A stretch of DNA of 64,000 bases from Longimicrobiaceae bacterium (lineage in GTDB: Bacteria > Gemmatimonadota > Gemmatimonadetes > Longimicrobiales > Longimicrobiaceae), in NCBI GenBank assembly GCA_030447645.1, contig JAUJOM010000010.1, forward strand, positions 36,746 through 100,745. The letters are read 5' to 3'. This document shows positions 58,913 to 64,000 of this stretch, piece by piece (position 1 is the stretch's first letter; every line of letters begins with the position of its first letter). Below the pieces are notes generated by a model. The model saw nothing but the letters and a program-made list of their open reading frames with translations. It did no database searches and was not told where the DNA came from. Both the position numbers and the translations under genes were made by a program.

Positions 58913-59011
58913 ATGAAAGGGGTGAATCTGGAAGACATTCCCATCGGCGAAGACGCGCCCGAGCGGGTGCACGCCGTGATCGACATCGCCACCGCATCGG
59001 AGGGAAAATGA
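58913..59011 (+). CDS. Short open frame resembling the N-terminus of inorganic pyrophosphatase
   Basis: 32 codons, ATG at 58913, close to the stop of the phosphorylase gene, and its stop overlaps the next ATG by four bases (ATGA at 59008-59011). Translation has NLEDIPIGEDAPERVHAVIDI, which resembles the start of family I inorganic pyrophosphatases (a DIPxGEDAPExVxAVIEIPxGS pattern), but the downstream core is absent. It could be a pseudogene remnant of ppa, a leader peptide, or chance. Only the pattern is seen. Confidence 0.4.
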   Translation: MKGVNLEDIPIGEDAPERVHAVIDIATASEGK

Positions 59012-59451
59012 GACCGCTTGCTTTGATCCTGCTGCTGCTCGCTCCGGGCTGCCAATCTTCGCAGCCTCCCGCTGCCGATGCCACCCGGGATGCTCCGGTT
59101 GCTGCCGCTCCCGGTGACACGCCTTCCGTGCAGCGGCTGGAGGCCGAAGCTCGCGCGCTGGCCAGGACCACGGGGTGCAGCCAGGCCGCGCAGTGCCGCA
59201 CCGCACCCGTGGGCGACAGGCCATGCGGCGGCCCGCGCGACTACCTGGCGTACTGTGCTACCACTACGGACACCGTGGCCCTGTTCCGCAAGCTCGAGGA
59301 GCTACGGCGTGCCGAGCAGGAGATCAACCGGCGCTCCGGGGCAATTTCCACCTGTGAGTTCCGCATGCCGCCGGAGACAGGGCTGGTGGGGGGCACCTGC
59401 CGCGCCCAGCAATCCAACGCGGCCCCAACCCTGGACGCTCGCCCACAGTGA
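59008..59451 (+). CDS. Lipoprotein of unknown function
   Basis: 147 residues. ATG at 59008 with GGAGGG upstream. Signal MRPLALILLLLAPGC (lipobox LAPGC). Then Ala/Pro-rich part, VQRLEAEARALARTTGC, CGGPRDYLAYC, LFRKLEELRRAEQEINRRSGAISTCEF, TGLVGGTC. Six Cys in the mature part suggest disulfides. A similar arrangement is known in small proteins of unknown function. No name. Confidence 0.7.
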   Translation: MRPLALILLLLAPGCQSSQPPAADATRDAPVAAAPGDTPSVQRLEAEARALARTTGCSQAAQCRTAPVGDRPCGGPRDYLAYCATTTDTVALFRKLEELRRAEQEINRRSGAISTCEFRMPPETGLVGGTCRAQQSNAAPTLDARPQ

Positions 59452-59832
59452 TGACCTTCGCGGAGCTGACCGACTTCGTCCGGCCGCTGCTCTGGACGCT
59501 GCTGATCGTTGCGGCGGTTTGTGTGGCGGCAGGGTCGCTGCTGCTCGCGCTCACCTATCGCCGGCTCCGCCGCCTCCATCTGCCACGGGACGCGGACCTG
59601 ATGACTACCCTGCGCGCCGTTCCCTTTGGGCTGGTGCTGGCTCTGGACCTGCTGGACTTCGGCCTGGACTTTCTGGCGACTCCAATCGTCTGGACCGTGC
59701 TGAACCGCTTCAACCTGCAAGCGCTGCGCAACGTCGCGGCACTGCAGGCGATCGTTCCCTTTACTCAACCCCGTTCCCCTGCTCACCGTCGCCTGGGTTG
59801 CGGCCCGGGCGTTCAGGCGCCGCTCGCGCTGA
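59451..59832 (+). pseudogene. Membrane protein, one frameshift near the end
   Basis: ATG overlaps the lipoprotein stop (TGATG). MTFAELTDFVRPLLWTLLIVAAVCVAAGSLLLALTYRR, then PRDADLMTTLRAVPFGLVLALDLLDFGLDFLATPIVWTVLNRFNLQALRNVAALQAIVPF, after which a shift near 59765 gives NPVPLLTVAWVAARAFRRRSR before TGA at 59830. Four membrane segments. Function unknown. The frame continues without the shift to 59840. Confidence 0.6.
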
Positions 59833-59930
59833 CAACCTGAGCCCATCGCTCCGTACCAATATGACCCAGAAGCCAAAAGGGTTGCAATGCTGGTGGAACG
59901 CGGCCGCACGCGCTTGCGTAGTACTTCGAT

Positions 59931-60403
59931 ATGGCAAAGAGCGGTCACAAGGGGATCAGCCGCATCGATCAGCCCCGGCAGCGCACCCACGGATGGTACG
60001 TGCGTGTGACGTTTCGGGAGAGCGGCGGGCCAGGTTCCTGGGGGATGCAACCTATGGTGGCAAGCGCAGGGCCCTCAAGGAAGCTGTGCGGGTGCGCAAC
60101 CGGTTCGAGCGTTTGGGAAGCCCCGCACTGATCGCACGGTGGTGACGCGGAGTCCGCGCAGCGGGCCAGGGTGATCGGCGTGCAGCGCGCACAGCGGACG
60201 GATCGCGGCCCGGGTGGAAAGCCCGTGATGCGCGACGTCTACGTGGTTACCTGGCACCCCACTCCCCACACCACCCGCAGGACCAGCGTGTCCATCGATC
60301 GCTATGGGGAGGAGGAAGCGTTCCGGAGGCGCGCGAACTCCGGGCGGCCAGGGAGCGCGAAATCTACGGCGCCCCCTGCAGAACGGGAAAAGTCCGGCGG
60401 AAG
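59931..60403 (+). pseudogene. AP2/ERF-like DNA-binding protein, frame-broken
   Basis: ATG at 59931. MAKSGHKGISRIDQPRQRTHGWYVRVTF is the start of the AP2-like fold in bacterial and phage proteins (GISRID....THGWYVRV). After a shift near 60035: ARFLGDATYGGKRRALKEAVRVRNRFERLG, and after another, DVYVVTWHPTPHTTRRTSVSIDRYGEEEAFRRA, which repeats the AP2-like strand pattern. So a two-unit AP2-like protein is likely. AP2-like folds in bacteria are linked to homing endonucleases and integrases. The IS5-like element starts right at its end and cuts the tail. Confidence 0.6.
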
Positions 60404-61317
60404 CTAGAGCCTGTTATGAACTTCACACGAGTGCAGCCACGGCACGGCCAAGCAGAAGGCAGACGAAGGCCAGAAAATGCAATCCGGCCAGGGTCTCGGG
60501 CAGCCGTTCGTAGTCGCGTGCAAGGCGGCGGAAGCGTCCCGTCAGGCGAAGCTCCGCTCCACGACCAGCGGCGCGGAAGCAGCACAAAGCCGATTTCTTG
60601 GCCTGCGGCAGCTTTACCACTTCTAGACGCATGCCGTGCTCCTCGGCGGCTTCTGCGCATCGTCGCCCGTGTAGCCTTGATCCACAAAGGCCAGCTCCAC
60701 GGATTCGCCGCGTGACCTCTTGGGCCCTCTGCGCCAGGGCACCGGTACTTGGGCACGCTCCTGCTCGTTGGCCGGCGTAACCAGGAGCGCGAGCAGATGA
60801 CCCAGGGTGTCCACGGCCATGTGGATCTTGCGCGCCTTTCTTCTTCTTGTGACCGTCAAAGCCGGCGCGGCTGCCGCTCTCGGGCGTCGATTGCAGCGTC
60901 CGCCCATCGAGGACCACCGCCGTGGGCCGCGCCTGCCGTCGCCGCAGCCAGGCGGAGGATCTCGCGAAGATCATGGACGATCTCTTCGAAGACACCCCCC
61001 GATCCAGCTTCTTCTTCGCTGCGCCTGCTGGTAGACCGTGTACCAAGGCGGCAGATCGTTCGGCATCATGCGCCACCGCGCTCCGGTGCGGAGCGATCCA
61101 GCGCATCCCGTTGAAGGGCGCGCAGAGTGCTCCCGCTGCGGGCATGTTCTCGCGGATCCAGGGCCAGGTACGGAGCTACAAGGGCCCATTCCTCATCGCT
61201 GACATCACTCGGGTATGACTTGCGTGCAATTTTGCTCATCTGAGTCCTTCCCCTGCAAAGGATTCTTTGCACGCAAGGACGCCAGCTCCATTAACCCGAG
61301 TTCATAACAGGCTCTAG
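60404..61317 (-). mobile_element. IS5-family insertion sequence with 19-base mirrored ends
   Basis: Ends are CTAGAGCCTGTTATGAACT at 60404-60422 and its exact reverse complement at 61299-61317. The terminal CTAG at both ends is a self-complementary four-base sequence and is the likely target duplication, so the inverted repeat proper starts at AGCCTGTTATGAACT or AGAGCC. Inside is a frame-broken transposase of IS5 type. Length about 906 bases between duplications. IS5 elements of the IS427/IS1031 type commonly target CTAG-like or TNA sites. Confidence 0.88.
60423..61239 (-). pseudogene. IS5-family transposase, frame-broken
   Basis: ATG at 61239: MSKIARKSYPSDVSDEEWALVAPYLAL is the N-terminal DUF4096-like part of IS5 transposases (SDEEW..VAPYL). 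Then MRWIAPHRSAVAHD, and downstream IHMAVDTLGHLLALLVTPANEQERAQ with VELAFVDQGYTGDDAQ (acidic residue of the DDE site), the end FRRLARDYERLPETLAGLHFLAFVCLLLGRAV (third acidic region YERLPETLAG). Three or more shifts. Programmed frameshifting is known in this group, so one of the shifts may be natural. Confidence 0.8.
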
Positions 61318-62582
61318 GGCGCCACCTCGCCCAGCCGGGGTGGCGCCCGCAGAACCGGGGCGTCGATCCCCGTTTCCGCGGGCCGCAGCCGCCGCGCCAC
61401 CAGCACGGCGGCGAGCGTCGTCACCGCCGCGAGCATCCCCACTCCGCTGTATCCCTGCAATCGCCCACCACCGGCATCCGAGATCAGCAGGCCCGCGCTG
61501 GCCGAAGCCAATCCCGCAGCCATCTGCTGCACGGACGAGTTCACCGCCATAAAGCTTCCGCGCTGCCGCGGCTCCACGCTGTTGGTGATCATGGTGGTTG
61601 CCACCACCATGCGGGCGGACACGAAGACCATGAACACGGTGCTTACCCCCAGCGCAATCGCGAGGCGCACCGGTGGAAGGTGGGTGAGCACCAGGATGGG
61701 CAGAACCGAGATCAGGGCCGCACCCGCGAACACCCGCAGGGTGCCGATGCGGTCCGCCAGCCGCCCCGTGAGCGGTCCGGTAAACAGGGTGAACGCCCCG
61801 CCCACCAGGTAAATGTACACCAGGTCGGCTTCCCTTACCCCTACGTTTCCTACCAGAAAGGGGCTGATGAAGGGGATCACCGAAAAACCCGCGAACATCA
61901 TCACCACGGTGAGCGCCAGCGCCCGCAGGTGCGTGGGACGCTGTAGCACGCTCCGCATCTCCACCAGAGGAGAATGTGGTCGTCGCGCGACGATGTGCCC
62001 GCGCATCGGCGGCAATGCGCCCCGTGCCAGCAGCAGCACGCCGGTACCCAGTGCCGCCAGCATCACGAACGGCGCATGCCAGCTGAATCGGTTGGCGAGT
62101 CCCAGCCCAAAGGGCAGACCAAGCACCGTGGCTACTGAAAAGCCGGACATCACCACACCCATCGCGGTTCCGCGCCGCGCGGCTGGGATCTGGTCCGCCA
62201 CGATCGCGAACACTACCGCCGCCAGCACTCCTCCGAACGCGCCGGCGAACACCCGCGCGGCGACCAGCGTTGCGTAGCTCGGCGCGGCGGCGCAAAGCGC
62301 CGTCCCAAGGGTGAACCCCGCAAGCAGGGTGATCAGCACGTTGCGCCGGTCAAAACGGTCAAGAAAGAACGCGGCTATGAGCCCTGAAACCGCCGCGGCG
62401 AAGGTATACGACGACACGATCCAGCCAAACTCCCTCGCGGAAGCGCCGAACGCACGCATCAGCTGCGGACCGAGCGGCATCACCAGCACGAAATCCAGAA
62501 TGTGAACGAACTGCACCGCCGCGAGCACTCCGATCATCAGCCACTCGCGCCGGCCCGCTCCAGCCACTCCCAAATAGTTCAT
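61314..62582 (-). CDS. MFS transporter (12 membrane segments)
   Basis: 422 residues from ATG 62582 (MNYLGVAGAGRREWLMIGV). About 12 helices. Motif VSGLIAAFFLDRFDRRNVL (a variant of the MFS loop 2-3 motif GxxxDRxxRR), and ALIAVLPILVL-like part. Similar to the AraJ/Bcr/drug-efflux kind. The TAG stop falls in the CTAG duplication of the neighbouring IS element, so the IS lies directly at the gene end. A longer start upstream would add residues of low similarity. Confidence 0.88.
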   Translation of the reverse strand: MNYLGVAGAGRREWLMIGVLAAVQFVHILDFVLVMPLGPQLMRAFGASAREFGWIVSSYTFAAAVSGLIAAFFLDRFDRRNVLITLLAGFTLGTALCAAAPSYATLVAARVFAGAFGGVLAAVVFAIVADQIPAARRGTAMGVVMSGFSVATVLGLPFGLGLANRFSWHAPFVMLAALGTGVLLLARGALPPMRGHIVARRPHSPLVEMRSVLQRPTHLRALALTVVMMFAGFSVIPFISPFLVGNVGVREADLVYIYLVGGAFTLFTGPLTGRLADRIGTLRVFAGAALISVLPILVLTHLPPVRLAIALGVSTVFMVFVSARMVVATTMITNSVEPRQRGSFMAVNSSVQQMAAGLASASAGLLISDAGGGRLQGYSGVGMLAAVTTLAAVLVARRLRPAETGIDAPVLRAPPRLGEVAP

Positions 62583-62729
62583 AGATGAATTATGCTTCTT
62601 CTTCTGCACTGCGTCAATGCCGGCAGCCTTGCTTGCCGACCTGCGGCATTGCACTTGCCAGCCCGGCCTGAACCCCGTTCGTTTTGACCCGGAACCCATG
62701 TCCTCTTAAACCCTGAGAGGTGAATTCTC

Positions 62730-63449
62730 GTGAACCGTGAGCACCACCGCTGGTACAGCCCGTCGTTGGGACGCCACATGGACCTGCTGGTTTTCGGACA
62801 TGCGGGCGCTCGCATGCTGGTGTACCCTTCCTCCATGGGCAAATTCTTTGAGTGGGAAGACCGGGGGATGGTGGATGCCCTGAGCGAGCACCTGTCGCGG
62901 GGATGGCTGCAGATGTTCTGCGTGGACAGCGTGGACGAGGAAAGCTGGTACGCCAAGTGGAAGCACCCAGCCGACCGAGCCTGGCGCCAAACCCAGTACG
63001 AGAACTACGTGCTCCACGAGGTTTTGCCGCTTTCCCGGGACATCAATCCCCATCCCTACCTGATCACCACCGGTGCGTCATTCGGAGCGTATCACGCCGC
63101 GGATCTCGCCTTTCGGTACCCCTGGACCGTCAATCGGATGATCGGGTTGAGCGGATTGTACGACGTCAAGGAAAACACCGAGGGCTACAACGACGCCGCC
63201 GTTTACGCGCACGACCCATCCCAGTACCTTGTGCACGAGCATGACCCCCACAGGCTGGACGCACTCCGGCGCATGGACATTATCCTGGCCACCGGGCAGG
63301 ACGATGCGTTCCGCGCCAACAACGAGTACATCAGCCGCGCTCTGTGGGACAAGGGAGTGGGCAACGCGCTCCGCCTGTGGGACGGCTGGGCGCACGATTG
63401 GCCATGGTGGCGGCAGATGATTCAGATGTACGTCGGCGGACACGACTAA
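62730..63449 (+). CDS. Esterase-D-like alpha/beta hydrolase
   Basis: 239 residues, GTG start. RWYSPSLGRHMDLLVFGHAGARMLVYPSSMGKFFEWED, FCVDSVDEESWYAKWKHPADRAWRQTQYENYVLHEVLP, ITTGASFGAYHAADLAFRYPW (nucleophile in GASFGA), IGLSGLYDV, and LRLWDGWAHDWPWWRQMI (catalytic His). These match the esterase D/putative esterase family in an uncommon branch found together with ATP-grasp genes. Next gene starts 24 bases later. Confidence 0.85.
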   Translation: MNREHHRWYSPSLGRHMDLLVFGHAGARMLVYPSSMGKFFEWEDRGMVDALSEHLSRGWLQMFCVDSVDEESWYAKWKHPADRAWRQTQYENYVLHEVLPLSRDINPHPYLITTGASFGAYHAADLAFRYPWTVNRMIGLSGLYDVKENTEGYNDAAVYAHDPSQYLVHEHDPHRLDALRRMDIILATGQDDAFRANNEYISRALWDKGVGNALRLWDGWAHDWPWWRQMIQMYVGGHD

Positions 63450-63472
63450 CACGACTAAACAGGGAGATCGAA

Positions 63473-64000
63473 ATGCAGAAAGTCGGATTGCTGGTCGGGA
63501 TGGAATGGTCGTTCCCGCCCGCATTCATGGAGGAGGTCAACCGGCGGGACCAGGGCGTCACGGCCGAGTTCGTCAGCCTGGACGCAACCCAGATGGACCA
63601 GCCCTGCGAATACGCGGTGATCATCGACCGCATCAGCCACGAGGTGCCGTTCTACCGCACCTACCTGAAGCACGCGGTGCTCCACGGGTGCAAGGTGGTG
63701 AACAACCCCTTCATGTGGACGGCGGACGACAAGTTCTTTGGTGCCACGCTGGCTACCCAGCTCGGCATCGCCCACCCCAAAACCGTGGCCCTGCCGAACC
63801 GGGAGTACATCCCCGGCATCGACCACGAAAAAAGCCTTCGCAACCTCCGCTACCCGATGGACTGGCAGGCGGTCGTCGACTACGTGGGCCTTCCCTGCGT
63901 ACTCAAGGATGCGCATGGGGGCGGGTGGAGGGACGTGTACATCTGCAACACCCTGGAGGAGCTGCTTTACAACTACGACAACTCCGGCATGCTCACCATG
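63473..64000 (+). CDS. ATP-grasp-type carboxylate ligase, start only
   Basis: ATG at 63473 with AGGGAG upstream; the gene runs off the window. MQKVGLLVGMEWSFPPAFMEEVNRRDQGVTAEF, DYAVIIDRISHEVPFYRTYLKHAVLHGCKVVNNPFMWTADDKFFGATLATQLGI, VDYVGLPCVLKDAHGGGWRDVYICNTLEELL. The DDKFFGATLA and VLKDAHGGG parts agree with the ATP-grasp fold (RimK-like). Possible role: making or using a small peptide or amide with the esterase-like gene. Confidence 0.75.
   Translation, partial: MQKVGLLVGMEWSFPPAFMEEVNRRDQGVTAEFVSLDATQMDQPCEYAVIIDRISHEVPFYRTYLKHAVLHGCKVVNNPFMWTADDKFFGATLATQLGIAHPKTVALPNREYIPGIDHEKSLRNLRYPMDWQAVVDYVGLPCVLKDAHGGGWRDVYICNTLEELLYNYDNSGMLTM

Overview
The window is a GC-rich bacterial chromosome fragment of Gram-negative type: it has a TonB-dependent receptor, two other outer-membrane beta-barrel proteins and many lipoproteins. 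The gene set suggests a Gemmatimonadota-like soil or sediment bacterium: a DUF5916 outer-membrane protein, a BlaI/M56 pair with a repeat-bearing secreted partner, a gluconate-dehydrogenase-3/GMC fusion, and many single-copy secreted proteins of no clear family. This assignment is an inference from gene content, not from a marker gene. No rRNA, tRNA or CRISPR array was seen.

Layout. (1) 1-6.5 kb, plus strand: end of a multicopper oxidase, an SSS-family symporter, a small membrane protein, and a copper P-type ATPase that carries a cupredoxin-like domain in front and a YHS domain behind. (2) 6.7-10.5 kb: a three-gene ABC-2 exporter and a flippase-like membrane protein. (3) 10.5-14.1 kb: MerR regulator, CBS-pair protein, methyltransferase and two bPH2 membrane proteins, all frame-broken. 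(4) 14.2-19.6 kb: PBP2, a broken IS630-type transposase, and a GMC oxidoreductase. (5) 19.8-31.2 kb, mostly minus strand: an ArsR/TonB-receptor pair, a cation-efflux transporter, and a run of periplasmic and outer-membrane metal proteins (barrel protein, Met/His-rich protein with helical modules, MDHS/MQHG-repeat lipoprotein, CopC-CopD, DUF4198, SnoaL-like, PepSY). With region 1 this forms a copper-handling island. (6) 31.2-34 kb: a VLCAD-type acyl-CoA dehydrogenase, a cyclophilin and a small repeat protein. (7) 34-41.6 kb: DUF5916 protein, repeat protein, M56 sensor and BlaI regulator, with three copies of one palindrome (TGCTGA-N4-TCAGCA); then two small envelope proteins. (8) 41.8-48.1 kb: a PAP2 phosphatase, then a TPP-riboswitch-controlled thiamine operon (thiC, thiO, thiS, thiG, thiE) interrupted by a VapBC-like toxin-antitoxin pair. 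(9) 48.1-59.8 kb: a hybrid-type sensor kinase, MBL hydrolase, DinB, Mrr endonuclease, CsbD, MarR, cytidine deaminase, two TonB-C-domain lipoproteins, pyrimidine-nucleoside phosphorylase and small envelope proteins. (10) 59.9-64 kb: an AP2-like protein, a complete IS5-family element, an MFS transporter, an esterase-like protein and the start of an ATP-grasp enzyme.

How genes work together. The copper island has a cytoplasmic export pump (CopA), a periplasmic oxidase, CopC/CopD, Met/His-rich periplasmic metal binders, a barrel protein, and metal-type regulators (ArsR, MerR). The thiamine genes make the pyrimidine (ThiC) and thiazole (ThiO, ThiS, ThiG) moieties and join them (ThiE). The BlaI/M56 genes look like a protease-released repressor circuit that controls itself and its downstream neighbours.

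Reading quality. Frameshifts are very uneven: almost every gene between 10.5 and 14.1 kb and between 20 and 34 kb is broken into pieces that still join into well-conserved proteins, while 34-39 kb and 42-59 kb are nearly clean. Indel errors in the sequence are the simplest explanation, and coordinates of broken genes are therefore approximate. Genes with several frame breaks are typed as pseudogene where no single open frame represents them; this describes the sequence as given, not proven decay.
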